Position numbers and translations under genes: made by a program. Source: Reichenbachiella ulvae (GTDB taxonomy: Bacteria; Bacteroidota; Bacteroidia; Cytophagales; Cyclobacteriaceae). Taken from it: a DNA stretch of 64,000 bases. Below, one piece after another: positions 1 through 7,781 of this stretch (the stretch's first letter is position 1; each line of letters begins with the position of its first letter). The stretch is taken from NCBI RefSeq assembly GCF_025833875.1, contig NZ_JAOYOD010000001.1, positions 2,914,001 through 2,978,000 of the forward strand, read 5' to 3'. The notes under the pieces were generated by a model. The model was not told the DNA's origin, made no database searches, and saw only the letters and a list, made by a program, of their open reading frames with translations.

Positions 1-929
1 GTCAGGTGATTGTTTTCTGGCTCCTTAAACAACCCTATGGCCTCCTCCACTCGATAATGGTTGACATAGGCATTGAAATTCTTCTGACTCATCTGATTGA
101 TAACCATCGATAGCACCTGCGTACTCACATGCAACGACGCACTCAAGGACTTGAGCGTGAGTGCTGGATTCTTGTATTGCTTTTCGTCTACGACAGCCCT
201 CTGTACTCTAGAAAATAAGATTTCCATTTGTTCGTCCGATATTCGGGTAGTTTTGTATTTGTCCTGATTGGCCTCATCCAGATATCCCCTGGATATGACC
301 ACAAAACTCACCACATATGCCACGAGGGAATAGAGAATCGGCCCTACGATATAGGGAATCAAGTCATCAAACAAATTGGTAAAGTATGCCAACCAAACAA
401 TCAACAGACCATAAAAGAGCCACAACATTAGTTGATAAGTCTTGTCTGACAACCCAATCTTGCGCTGTTTGGACACGTACAATCGGGTCCAGATCAGGTA
501 GAATAAGAAATGACCGTAGTAGCTAAAAAAAAGAAACACAAAAAACATGATAGGCAAGGCCTCCATGTCTTCCTCATGTATCCAGAAACCAAAAAGAATG
601 GCAAAAATGCAGGGTACAAAATGCAGCCATAATTTTCGCGTCCATACAAATGAACGATCTATACTGGCCCTGGCATAGAGATAAAACAACGGGCCAATGG
701 CCATCATGGTCCCTAAACCGATAAAGATGAATTTGGCATCCAGATTTTCCAGAAATTCCAGAAAGACAGATTTGCCCACTCGAAACGACAAAACAATCAA
801 AAGAGTAGCCAGAAGTCGGTTGGCCAAACGGTTGCCCTTAGGATATGCCCATAAAAATATGGCCAGAAACAAACCATGGATCACTCCCAGTCCACTGATG
901 ATAATAAGAAATAATTGACTTGCAGGCAT
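1..929 (-). CDS. Membrane-anchored AraC-family transcriptional regulator (3' end outside window)
   Basis: The frame opens at ATG 929 and stays open to the window edge, so the C-terminus is missing. The first ~210 residues are very hydrophobic and form about six to seven predicted membrane helices, beginning with MPASQLFLIIISGLGVIHGL. After a linker rich in charged residues comes the start of a helix-turn-helix domain (TLKSLSASLHVSTQVLSMVI, then NFNAYVNHYRVEEA), which matches the first helices of AraC-type DNA-binding domains. A multi-pass membrane sensor fused to an AraC domain is a common Bacteroidota layout. It presumably senses a membrane or envelope signal and binds DNA from the membrane. 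The target is unknown, and the gene stands alone upstream of a plus-strand stress gene. Domain assignment is from motif reading only. Confidence 0.75.
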   Translation of the reverse strand, partial: MPASQLFLIIISGLGVIHGLFLAIFLWAYPKGNRLANRLLATLLIVLSFRVGKSVFLEFLENLDAKFIFIGLGTMMAIGPLFYLYARASIDRSFVWTRKLWLHFVPCIFAILFGFWIHEEDMEALPIMFFVFLFFSYYGHFLFYLIWTRLYVSKQRKIGLSDKTYQLMLWLFYGLLIVWLAYFTNLFDDLIPYIVGPILYSLVAYVVSFVVISRGYLDEANQDKYKTTRISDEQMEILFSRVQRAVVDEKQYKNPALTLKSLSASLHVSTQVLSMVINQMSQKNFNAYVNHYRVEEAIGLFKEPENNHL

Positions 930-1248
930 GGTTTGTTTGAATCTACCGTGAAGATAGAAAGGTAAATCGAAAGTCAACAGTTCAATTGCAGGAAGCTATC
1001 TTGCTCTTTGGTCTATCCCAGTATCATTGTCCTCTTCGATTAGCATTGCCCCTCACATAATTCGTTGAATAAACCTATTGCCCCTCCATATGCTATGCAT
1101 TCCGTTGACTTTACTATGTGCAACTAAATTCACACCATGTGCAAGCAGATACGCAACCGCAACTCGCCAATCTGGCGCTATCACCTCCTATGGCTGATGG
1201 CATTGTCTTTTCACTCTATCACCTATTAACTCCTAAAATAAAACCATC
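930..1248. other. Intergenic region between divergent genes
   Basis: This 319-bp gap separates the divergent AraC regulator and universal stress gene. It must hold both promoters. I see no convincing TANNTTTG box, hairpin, small ORF or repeat in it. Confidence 0.4.
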
Positions 1249-2073
1249 ATGAAAACATTACTCACAACAGATTTTACAGACTCGTCAAAGAACGCGATAG
1301 ATTATGCCATCCAACTACTCTCCAAAGAAGACCAGGTGAAGTACAAATTAGTTCACGCCCACAAGCCTATGGTTAGCTATAGTGGAGAAAAAAGTATTCC
1401 CGTGCTGGAAAACCCAGCTTTGAAAGACAAGTTGAAGAAGGAATTGGAAGAAATGCAATGGAACCTGAAGGATGAGTACACGATCGACGTAGAGCCTGAA
1501 CTGAAAAGAGGTGGGGTCTATGAGGTCGTCCACCGACTCGAAAAAAACGACTCAAGCCACGATCTGGTGGTCATGGCTACTCGAGAAAAATCCTTTTTCG
1601 AACGCATGACTTTTGGCTCTAACACACTGCAAGTGGCACAAAACGCCGAGACACCCGTGCTGATCGTACCCCGTGAGGCAAAAAGCAAAAGCCCCAAAAC
1701 CATCGCTTTTGCCACAGATCTGGAGCCTCTCCACATCCCCTATACTTCACTGAAGCTGGTCAAAGACCTGATCGACCAACACGATGCGGCCCTGGAGGTA
1801 GTACATGTCTACGAAAGTGAGGAAGAAAAAGAAAAATCTGTATCCATGAAAGACACCGCCATGCACCGCTATATGGAGGAGATAGAACACAAACATGTAT
1901 CCATGATCAACGAAAGCGTGTACGATGGGATCATAGACTACATCTCCAAACACAAACCCGACATGCTAGTGCTCATTCCAAGGGATCGCAATTTCTTCGA
2001 ACAGCTATTCGACAAAAGTGTAAGCAAGCAAATGGCCAGGGATACGGATATTCCTTCGCTTGTTTTGAACTAG
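1249..2073 (+). CDS. Tandem universal stress protein (UspA-like, two domains)
   Basis: A 274-residue protein with two consecutive Usp-type alpha/beta domains, about residues 1-145 and 150-274. The first begins MKTLLTTDFTDSSKNAIDYA, a typical Usp beta1-alpha1, and ends in ETPVLIVP, the usual final beta strand. Between them, VVMATREKSFFERMTFGSN is a degenerate form of the G-x2-G-x9-G(S/T) nucleotide-binding loop. The second domain ends IPSLVLN and its loop (LIPRDRNFFEQLFDKSVSK) lacks the glycines, so ATP binding there is doubtful. Two-domain Usp proteins of about 275-280 residues are frequent in Bacteroidota and are usually linked to stress or stationary-phase survival. It appears monocistronic. 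Confidence 0.9.
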   Translation: MKTLLTTDFTDSSKNAIDYAIQLLSKEDQVKYKLVHAHKPMVSYSGEKSIPVLENPALKDKLKKELEEMQWNLKDEYTIDVEPELKRGGVYEVVHRLEKNDSSHDLVVMATREKSFFERMTFGSNTLQVAQNAETPVLIVPREAKSKSPKTIAFATDLEPLHIPYTSLKLVKDLIDQHDAALEVVHVYESEEEKEKSVSMKDTAMHRYMEEIEHKHVSMINESVYDGIIDYISKHKPDMLVLIPRDRNFFEQLFDKSVSKQMARDTDIPSLVLN

Positions 2074-2147
2074 GGCACTTTCCTTAATATTGACACAGTT
2101 TACTGAATAGACCTCATGAGGCCTGGTGGAATAGAATCTACAACTCA

Positions 2148-2406
2148 GAAAATGCCTGTCTTCAAGTGGAAAATGACCATCCACAGCTAAAAAATGGACA
2201 TCCTCAGACAAAAAATGTATGCCGTAGGCTAGAAAATGACCATCGCCAATTGGAAAATGCCTATCCTCAGCCAGAAAATGACCACCATTGAGTAAAAAAC
2301 GTGTGCTCTCCATCAGAAAATGACCCTCCTCGGTCAGAAAATGAGTACCCCTCGTCAAAAAATCACCCTCGTCAACTAAAAAATGAGTCTCCTCATTCAA
2401 AAAATT
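2148..2406. repeat. Degenerate tandem repeat, 13 units of exactly 21 bp
   Basis: The 7-bp core GAAAATG (variants AAAAATG, AAAAACG, AAAAATC, AAAAATT) starts at 2148, 2169, 2190, 2211, 2232, 2253, 2274, 2295, 2316, 2337, 2358, 2379 and 2400. The period is exactly 21 bp with no slippage. The 14 bp between cores are poorly conserved, but many read like ACC-ATCCTCAGC. In the minus strand each unit would encode H-F-L plus four variable residues. However, His is always CAT and Phe always TTT, so conservation is at the DNA level rather than at synonymous-tolerant protein level. No family is recognised. Confidence 0.85.
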
Positions 2407-2715
2407 CAAAGCCCTAACACCAAATGATCAAGGTACTTTTTCGAAAATGGAAGGGTTCTACAGTCGCCCCATTATTTGGGAGAGAAAATGGGGAATTATG
2501 CGTGGTGACCGGCTGTGCTTTGGGGAGTAAGAATGATGCGTTATTCCTCTTACCCAAATATGCGCTATACTCTCAGTTGCGATTTAATGACAGTTATTGA
2601 TGATGCTCCCTTTCTAAAAGGGGGCCAGGGGGATTAGTACGGAAATCAAATTCACTGAAGATAAGCAAGTGCAGTTGAAAACTACTCTTAGTGGGGGTTA
2701 GTAGACAATCCCTCC

Positions 2716-2766
2716 GCGTTGCAAACGCTAGGCTCGGTCATCCTCGTTGCGCTCCGCTAAACGAGG
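2716..2766. repeat. Twin GC-rich hairpins, REP/BIME-like
   Basis: Two adjacent inverted repeats: GCGTT-gca-AACGC (2716-2728) and CCTCGTT-N11-AACGAGG (2742-2748 with 2760-2766). They are more GC-rich than the surroundings and lie in non-coding sequence, which is typical of interspersed palindromic elements. There is no U-run on either side, so a terminator role is not obvious. Confidence 0.45.
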
Positions 2767-2970
2767 ACGAGTGGGTAAGTATTTTCAGGATTCTCTTTTG
2801 ATTGGAATTATGATCCTCTAACGCCACTGTAAGAATCGTGGCTGATTTAAAGATATAAACTTTCAGTTTACCACAGAGTCAATCCAGCGGATTGACGGCC
2901 CAGCTACAACAGCCAAAGCCACGATAACTCACTCACCAGCCATGACTGCACATATTATGTTATGCACTTT

Positions 2971-3570
2971 TTACTCTACTTCTATATCGTAGATTTCGTT
3001 TCGATAATTCAACCTAACTGGTTTGACTGTCATGGTATCAAAAGCATCCATACTTACGGTCATTTCTTTGCTGAGTTCATCTTCCAACCTGAATGCATAC
3101 CTGATGTCTTTTGGCAAGAGTTGTTTTAAACGTTCATCTGAAAAAGTCAATGTAAGAGAGACTGAATCTGAGAATTTTTCGACTGCTAATTTGGGGCTTG
3201 GCAACTTAGGTGAGACAAATTTAAGTATCGTGGAATCCTTACCATTTTCAATTATTGTTAGTTCAAATGATTCTGCACTAGGTTGAACTACAAACCTATA
3301 AGGATCAGAACTATGGCGAAGTAATCTCCCATTTGACGGTTCGAAAGTGTAGTTAGCAGAAGAGTCATGTGGTTCCATTACCAGTTCATAGCCACAATTC
3401 TGATAAATGGTATCGTTCGTGTACGAATGTATCCTAAATCTTTCAGTTTCTATGACTGTGGTTTTATACTTTGTTGAATGAGGAATATCGATTCCTTTAT
3501 GGGAACTTGAAGAGGTCTCGCACCCTATAAGCAGACAAATGGTTGAAATGATTAAAAGAATTCTACTCAT
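2971..3570 (-). CDS. Hypothetical lipoprotein
   Basis: The chosen start (ATG at 3570) gives MSRILLIISTICLLIGC, a short positive N-region, hydrophobic stretch and lipobox LIGC, so the protein is probably lipidated at Cys17 and exported. An upstream in-frame ATG at 3609 would add 13 residues before the signal and is less likely. The mature part (~180 residues) is beta-rich, with alternating hydrophobic strands such as YRFVVQPSAESFELTIIE, and may be a beta-sandwich. No family is recognised. It is a single gene, convergent to the stress gene across the repeat region. Confidence 0.65.
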   Translation of the reverse strand: MSRILLIISTICLLIGCETSSSSHKGIDIPHSTKYKTTVIETERFRIHSYTNDTIYQNCGYELVMEPHDSSANYTFEPSNGRLLRHSSDPYRFVVQPSAESFELTIIENGKDSTILKFVSPKLPSPKLAVEKFSDSVSLTLTFSDERLKQLLPKDIRYAFRLEDELSKEMTVSMDAFDTMTVKPVRLNYRNEIYDIEVE

Positions 3571-3904
3571 GTGATAGTTGTGCACAACATCCGAATATAA
3601 GCAATGCACTATATCTACATTACATCCAGTGGGAACTTACTTACAAATTGGGACAATAAATTTAAAGGGATAAAATAAGCCCTAGGATTAGTAGGTTTTA
3701 ACCAAGGGCTTGTGATAAGATACGATCTGGTAGTTATTTTTTATTGAAAGTATTTAAAATACTCCAAAAGGATTTTAGCAGCTATTAGGGCTAACGACAC
3801 CCACTTAATAGCACAGTCCTGCCTACGTTTGTCAGACATGGTATTTGGTTAAAGATTAACTCAAACGATCTGTATCACCCTTTAAAAATAAAGAAGAGAT
3901 TAAC
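3571..3904. other. Intergenic region
   Basis: About 330 AT-rich bases. The only structure seen is a weak inverted repeat, AAGCCCT (3677-3683) with AGGGCTT (3705-3711), enclosing a 21-nt loop. No promoter or gene is evident. Confidence 0.35.
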
Positions 3905-4072
3905 ATGGGACAAGAGAAAGCTATATCAATAATAACCCTTTACAATAACTATGAAATTGCAGATGAAATAAAAAGCCTTCTAAAAACAAAGGGGTATAAG
4001 GTGACCTTTGATGATTCTAAGGTTGAATCGGAATATGCAAAACTATCTATCCTTGTTCAGGCAGGAAACTAA
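3905..4072 (+). CDS. Small hypothetical protein (55 aa)
   Basis: ATG 3905 to TAA 4072, giving MGQEKAISIITLYNNYEIAD and ending LSILVQAGN. It is hydrophilic apart from one strand, with a purine-rich stretch (AAGAAGAG) about 10 bases before the start. Its end overlaps the end of the convergent 4047-4259 frame by 26 bp, so at least one of the two may be spurious. No family is recognised. It opens the AT-rich accessory island. Confidence 0.35.
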   Translation: MGQEKAISIITLYNNYEIADEIKSLLKTKGYKVTFDDSKVESEYAKLSILVQAGN

Positions 4073-4259
4073 GCATTGTATCAATTGAAGTTATTACTCC
4101 TCCCATCTCATAAGCATCATAATGAGCCATTACAGTAACTTCGAAGGCTAGGGGTAAATTAAGGCCTTCCTTAGCCTTCATTATTTTACTTTTTAATTCT
4201 GCCTTTTCTTTCAGGCTATTGGCTTGATAATATTTGTAAATAAGCTCTCTTAATTCCAT
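4047..4259 (-). CDS. Small hypothetical protein (70 aa)
   Basis: Starts MELRELIYKYYQANSLKEKA and ends MLSFLPEQG. The composition is amphipathic-helical, with a Lys/Glu-rich first half. No motif is recognised. It is encoded in the AT-rich island, downstream on the same strand of the HEPN-like gene, with a ~130-bp gap containing a 9-bp inverted repeat. It overlaps the convergent small ORF. Confidence 0.4.
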   Translation of the reverse strand: MELRELIYKYYQANSLKEKAELKSKIMKAKEGLNLPLAFEVTVMAHYDAYEMGGVITSIDTMLSFLPEQG

Positions 4260-4333
4260 AAGTTCTTTGTTTTATTGGTTTCTAAAGATAATTAGACTTT
4301 TGACGAAAAGTTTGAGATAGGTTCAGATCTGGG

Positions 4334-4388
4334 GTGATTAGTAGTTAGGGCGTAAGATGGTAGAGTTGAAAAGCAAAACACTAATCAC
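4334..4388. repeat. Inverted repeat beside the HEPN-like gene
   Basis: GTGATTAGT (4334-4342) is matched by its exact complement ACTAATCAC (4380-4388) across 37 bp. The right arm abuts the stop codon of the HEPN-like gene (4389). It could be a long-loop transcription terminator or the end of a mobile unit. There is no U-tract. Confidence 0.4.
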
Positions 4389-4913
4389 TCACCTATTTTC
4401 TGCTAAATCTATTAATTCATTTAATTGGTGATAAATTTTATTTTTACTATCAATGAAATCACTAATGACTTTTGAATTTAGTATTTCGGTTTCCATTACA
4501 AATCTACCCTTCTTTGTGCTTGACCAATAAAGATGTATTGTATCATTATCAAAGTCAATTATTTTCTCTGGCACAAGCATTCGTCTATGTGCAACCTTAT
4601 TTCTAATATTCATTAAGTCGTCAAGAGACTTTAAAAATTTAGGATGTTTCTTTTTAAAGTCTATAAAGTGAGTGTTTAATAAATATGAAAGTATTTGAAA
4701 CTTAGAGGAAAAGCTAATTCCAGAGCTTTTATGAGCAATTAATATATGTAAATCCTCTGATCTGATTTTGTCATTATTAGTAAAGTATCCACTAATCAAT
4801 AAGTCAATTCCAGTTTCAATAAAAATTGTTTCATGTATAATTATGCCCCTGTACTTTGAGCATAAATCAGCCATGTTTTTGAGAATTTCATCCCGTTCTA
4901 CTTCATTATTCAT
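4389..4913 (-). CDS. HEPN-like protein with RNxxxH motif
   Basis: A 174-residue, mostly helical soluble protein. Near residues 110-120 it carries MNIRNKVAHRR. This fits the R-N-x3-H signature that defines the active site of HEPN-superfamily ribonucleases and is also seen in MltR-like relatives. The preceding segments (ISFSSKFQILSYLL and KKHPKFLKSLDDLM) match the helix pair that packs next to that motif in these families. HEPN proteins often act as toxins or abortive-infection effectors. No MNT-type antitoxin is visible, but a 68-residue basic protein lies 18 bp upstream on the same strand and may be its partner. Family membership is fairly likely; function is inference. Confidence 0.6.
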   Translation of the reverse strand: MNNEVERDEILKNMADLCSKYRGIIIHETIFIETGIDLLISGYFTNNDKIRSEDLHILIAHKSSGISFSSKFQILSYLLNTHFIDFKKKHPKFLKSLDDLMNIRNKVAHRRMLVPEKIIDFDNDTIHLYWSSTKKGRFVMETEILNSKVISDFIDSKNKIYHQLNELIDLAENR

Positions 4914-4931
4914 ATTTGTATGTTTGGACTA

Positions 4932-5138
4932 TTAATAACTCCTCACTTTCTGTATAGAATACCCTTTAGCATCTATTCTATCTGCTTTCTTTTTGGACAG
5001 AAAGGAATAGCTAGGAAAGTCTTTACCTTCCATGAATTTACACATTCTAGTAAGGCTACCAAACACACCCAGCACAGTATCATTTTCTAAAAGCACAAAC
5101 TTGGTTTCGTTCTTTTTTCGCTCTTGATATGTTGTCAT
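4932..5138 (-). CDS. Small basic hypothetical protein (68 aa)
   Basis: MTTYQERKKNETKFVLLEND and so on, a small Lys-rich protein with a beta-strand/helix pattern (KFVLLENDTVLGVFGSLTRM) and a C-terminal strand (YSIQKVRSY). It lies 18 bp upstream of the HEPN-like gene on the same strand and about 100 bp from the divergent IS1595-type transposase. It could be an antitoxin-like partner of the HEPN protein or a passenger of the insertion element. Neither can be shown from the sequence. Confidence 0.45.
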   Translation of the reverse strand: MTTYQERKKNETKFVLLENDTVLGVFGSLTRMCKFMEGKDFPSYSFLSKKKADRIDAKGYSIQKVRSY

Positions 5139-5170
5139 GACTCAAATATATGATAAATAATCCGAATAAA

Positions 5171-5196
5171 TTATCATTATTGTTTGTGAATGATAA
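5171..5196. promoter_or_regulatory. Perfect inverted repeat between divergent genes
   Basis: TTATCATT (5171-5178) and AATGATAA (5189-5196) form an 8-bp perfect dyad with a 10-bp spacer. It lies between the small basic protein (minus) and the transposase (plus). It has the size of an operator for a dimeric regulator but could also be part of the insertion-element end. Confidence 0.4.
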
Positions 5197-5237
5197 AATA
5201 ACCGACTATAATAGCATTATAGTTAACAGATAGAGCC

Positions 5238-6173
5238 ATGAACTTTAAATCACTTCCACAGCTTTTAGATTACTTCAAAGAAGAAGAAACTGGTAAAGAG
5301 TATTATGCTAATATTCGTTGGGCTGGAAATCCTACATGTCCTCACTGCAATACTGATAAGGCATATGTAACTACTAGAGGCTATAAGTGTAGAAATAGTG
5401 AGTGCTACAAGAAGTTCACAGTTAAAACAGGAACAATATTCGAGAACTCTAAAATCCCTTTTAGAATCTGGTTTGCAGCTATCTATTTAGCTACTTCTCA
5501 TAAGAAGGGTATTAGTTCAGTTCAACTATCTATTGACTTAGGAATTACCCAAAAGACTGCGTGGTTTGTGCTTCATAGAATCCGTGAAATGTTGAAAGAT
5601 AAAGCACCTCAAATGCTAGGAGAAAACAATACAGTAGAAGCAGACGAAACTTATATAGGAGGTAAAGAAGGAAACAAGCATTACAGCAAAAGAAGATCAG
5701 AAGAAAACCCTGCATTGCTTAATAATGGTGAGGTGTTTAAGGATAAAAAAGTAGTACTAGGAATAATAGAAAGAAGTGGTAGAGTAGTTCTAAAGCATGT
5801 TCCAAGAGCAACTAAAACAAACCTTCAAAACTTCATCAAGTCTAATGTATCAAAAGACTCAACTCTTTATACTGATGATCACAAAGGATACACTGGATTA
5901 GGAAACATCTATACTCACGAAACAGTTACTCACAGCCTTCAAGTATATGCAGAGGGTGACATACATACCAATACAATAGAAAGCTTCTGGAGCGTTCTAA
6001 AAAGGGGCTTGTACGGTGTTTATCATCAAGTGAGCGAGAAGCACCTAGAAAGATATTTAGATGAATTTTCATCTAGGTTTAATGCAAGAGATTTGAAATC
6101 TGAGGAAAAGATTAAAACCTTCTTGCATCAGAGCGAGAGTTATTTGAGTTACAAAAGGCTTATTGCAAAATAA
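5238..6173 (+). CDS. IS1595-family transposase (ISXO2-like DDE domain)
   Basis: A 311-residue transposase. The N-terminal zinc ribbon is seen as CPHC (about residues 34-37) and a second Cys pair (CRNSEC, residues 51-56). It is followed by the catalytic core: the VEADETYIGGKEGNKH block (near residues 134-149, first Asp), LYTDDHKGY (second Asp region, about 214-222) and the final HTNTIESFWSVLKRGLYGVYH block. These are diagnostic of the ISXO2-like DDE transposase domain. Length is normal and the frame is intact, so the protein may be active. Codon usage is AT-rich like the surrounding island. Confidence 0.93.
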   Translation: MNFKSLPQLLDYFKEEETGKEYYANIRWAGNPTCPHCNTDKAYVTTRGYKCRNSECYKKFTVKTGTIFENSKIPFRIWFAAIYLATSHKKGISSVQLSIDLGITQKTAWFVLHRIREMLKDKAPQMLGENNTVEADETYIGGKEGNKHYSKRRSEENPALLNNGEVFKDKKVVLGIIERSGRVVLKHVPRATKTNLQNFIKSNVSKDSTLYTDDHKGYTGLGNIYTHETVTHSLQVYAEGDIHTNTIESFWSVLKRGLYGVYHQVSEKHLERYLDEFSSRFNARDLKSEEKIKTFLHQSESYLSYKRLIAK

Positions 6174-6202
6174 GCCAAAGCTTAATTGATTATATTTGAA
6201 AT

Positions 6203-6322
6203 ATGTCAGACAAAAAGAAAGAAAAGAAACCGACAAAAAAAGAACTAGAAGAGAAGATAGAAATCAAAGGAAGCTTTGATGATGTTTTAAAGGCTTCTAC
6301 TAAGAATACTAATAAAAAGTAA
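6203..6322 (+). CDS. Small Lys-rich passenger protein of the insertion element (39 aa)
   Basis: ATG 6203 to TAA 6322, MSDKKKEKKPTKKELEEKIE then IKGSFDDVLKASTKN. It is very basic at the N-terminus with a short helical C-terminus and starts 29 bp after the transposase stop. Small Lys-rich ORFs of this kind, with a GSFDDVLKA-like motif, are familiar downstream of IS1595-type transposases in Bacteroidota. Its role is unknown; a transposition accessory role is only a guess. Confidence 0.55.
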   Translation: MSDKKKEKKPTKKELEEKIEIKGSFDDVLKASTKNTNKK

Positions 6323-6393
6323 GTCGGTGATAGCCGTATGTCAGGAGCATCATAGAGGAAGATACGACTATGAATATTGACAGCTTACAAATC

Positions 6394-6411
6394 GCTCTTT
6401 GACAAAAGAGC
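6394..6411. terminator. Short hairpin after the insertion element
   Basis: GCTCTTT-gaca-AAAGAGC is a 7-bp perfect stem with a 4-nt loop. There is no T-run after it on either strand, so it may act in RNA as a leader or decay structure rather than as a true terminator. Confidence 0.3.
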
Positions 6412-6522
6412 TAGGGATTAATAGTTAACTCTATTCCTTTCAGGTAGGCAGTTTTGATCTGCTTAATTCTTAGCGATTGTAAAAATTAGAATAGATCGTT
6501 TAACTTGTTAATAGGTAGTAAC

Positions 6523-7110
6523 ATGAGAATAAACGATTTATTAATGTTCTGGAAGAAAAGAAAATCCAATAGGCAAGAATGGAGGTTTGAGAAATTCGTT
6601 GAAGAAAATTATAAAAACCTAGACATTGAATTTTTAAAATTCTCATTTGATCAAGCTGAAAAATTGTTGATAGAGCTTGATAGAGTGAGTGAACAAATTA
6701 CTGACAAGGCACATAAAATATTAGGAATAGCTATAACTATTCTAATAATTTGCTTCGGATACATTTTTAGTAATGAAAGCGAGGAAATACTTACCCTTGC
6801 TGCTAAAATGTCAATATTACTAAGTCTGTTTTCATTAATTCTTCTCATACGACCGCTGTGGTCTTATGAAACGCATGTTATAGGGTCTAGCCCATCAAAA
6901 ATTATGGGAGTAGAATCATTGCTTAAATCAAAGCCGGAAAATCAATTGAAAAACTTACTGTATAGTGAGTGCCAACAATATCAAACTAGAATAACCTTTG
7001 TCAGCGCTTCAAATAATAAACGACATAAAAACGTTAATTGGGCAATGATATTTTTACTTCTTATCCCCCTGACTCTTATCGCCTCCAGATTGTGGTTTTG
7101 GTGCATCTGA
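6523..7110 (+). CDS. Hypothetical membrane protein with three TM segments
   Basis: ATG 6523 is preferred; a TTG at 6505 is also in frame. The 195-residue product has a charged helical N-terminus, a TM hairpin at about residues 66-110 (LGIAITILIICFGYIF and MSILLSLFSLILLI), a ~60-residue soluble middle with many Ser/Lys/Gln, and a last TM at about 174-193. No family is recognised. The layout of helical region plus TM pair loosely resembles small membrane effectors of defence systems, but there is no partner nucleotide cyclase here. It closes the AT-rich island. Confidence 0.6.
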   Translation: MRINDLLMFWKKRKSNRQEWRFEKFVEENYKNLDIEFLKFSFDQAEKLLIELDRVSEQITDKAHKILGIAITILIICFGYIFSNESEEILTLAAKMSILLSLFSLILLIRPLWSYETHVIGSSPSKIMGVESLLKSKPENQLKNLLYSECQQYQTRITFVSASNNKRHKNVNWAMIFLLLIPLTLIASRLWFWCI

Positions 7111-7351
7111 TCTTTCACCTTTCATAATGGACTCATTTGTGGGAATGTTTATCGGCTTGTCTTCTTCTTCTGGCATAACGATAATATTTAGTGTACCTAA
7201 ATTTATAAAAAATCATTCACAACTACCTAGAACTAACTCTATTTTACTTTGTCCCAACTTATATATAGGGGTGATCCAGTGCACTATATACCCGTTTGTT
7301 GTCGTTTATAAACGTTTAAAAAAATGCTTCTCTTTCTCAAATACTTGCTGC

Positions 7352-7443
7352 GGGAAGCAGGCTGCTGACCTACTTGGTGCTACCAAACTAATGTATCGAC
7401 AGCAAACATCCCAACCCGCCCTGCGATTCATCGAAAAATCAAA
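7352..7443 (+). repeat. Dispersed 92-bp repeat, copy A
   Basis: Aligns without gaps to 10908-10999, differing at fewer than ten positions. Shared blocks include GCTGCTGACCT, CTTGGTGCTACCAAACTA, TGTATCGACAGC, AACATCCCA and CCCGCCCTGCGATTC, then TCGAAAAATCAAA. Both copies point the same way and lie in non-coding DNA. Confidence 0.85.
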
Positions 7444-7511
7444 TGACACAACCCCTCAACTCACATATCCACATTGCGAGTAGAAGTTGGTGAATCAAGT
7501 GAATCTATTTG

Positions 7512-7640
7512 CGAATCAGGTCAGCTTTAAAGGCATATTCACACTGCTCCTCTTCTATCACCTTTTGGAAGATGCTGTTCAGTTGGGTTATTTATTCGTC
7601 TCCTGTTTCTTGAAAGATGTAAGTTTTTTGAATCATCCTT
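7512..7640 (-). pseudogene. Possible relic of a small gene
   Basis: On the minus strand, ATG near 7640 preceded by AAAAGG gives MIQKTYIFQETGDE then a stop. The same frame continues ITQLNSIFQKVIEEEQCEYA and FKADLIRK before a second stop. The protein-like composition on both sides of the stop suggests a decayed ORF. No family is recognised and it may be chance. Confidence 0.2.
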
Positions 7641-7781
7641 TTAGTCAAAAAATGGCTTTTTAGACTATCTATGGGCTGAATGCATTATATTAGGAAACCG
7701 GCACCTGAAAAAAGAGAAAATCCTTAATTTGGATAACAATGTTTGTGCTTACACAGATTGAAACAAAAACACATTAAGTAC

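Larger units (their letters stand above)
2074..2970. other. Long intergenic region with repeats and hairpins
   Basis: About 900 bp without a convincing gene, between the stress protein and a convergent lipoprotein gene. It contains the 21-bp repeat array (2148-2406), a G-rich element near 2615-2640 and a pair of GC-rich hairpins (2716-2766). A minus-strand reading frame (2005-2409) covers the array but looks like a by-product of the repeat, as explained elsewhere. Confidence 0.6.
5201..6328 (+). mobile_element. IS1595-type insertion sequence (boundaries tentative)
   Basis: Contains a full IS1595-family transposase and a downstream 39-residue passenger ORF. The only matching ends I see are ACCGACT (5201-5207) and its complement AGTCGGT (6322-6328), seven bases with the next bases unalike. 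No 8-bp target duplication is visible outside them. The ends are therefore a guess, and the element may have decayed termini. Confidence 0.45.
7111..7781. other. Intergenic region with dispersed repeat and a gene relic
   Basis: About 670 bp without an intact gene. It holds copy A of the 92-bp dispersed repeat (7352-7443) and a minus-strand stretch (about 7512-7640) that looks like a broken small gene. A plus-strand frame through the repeat (7127-7483) resembles the one through repeat copy B and is treated as non-coding. Confidence 0.5.

Noticed and set aside
2148-2406. CRISPR array
   Set aside because: The conserved core is only about 7 bp with 14-bp gaps, far too short for repeats and spacers, and there are no cas genes.
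2005-2409. Minus-strand 134-aa frame with H-F-L heptad repeats
   Set aside because: It is explained by the 21-bp DNA repeat (a multiple of three keeps any frame open), overlaps the end of the stress gene, and its H-F codons never vary synonymously.
7127-7483. 118-aa plus-strand frame
   Set aside because: Its second half is the dispersed 92-bp repeat; the first half has no protein-like pattern. A matching phantom peptide occurs at the other repeat copy.
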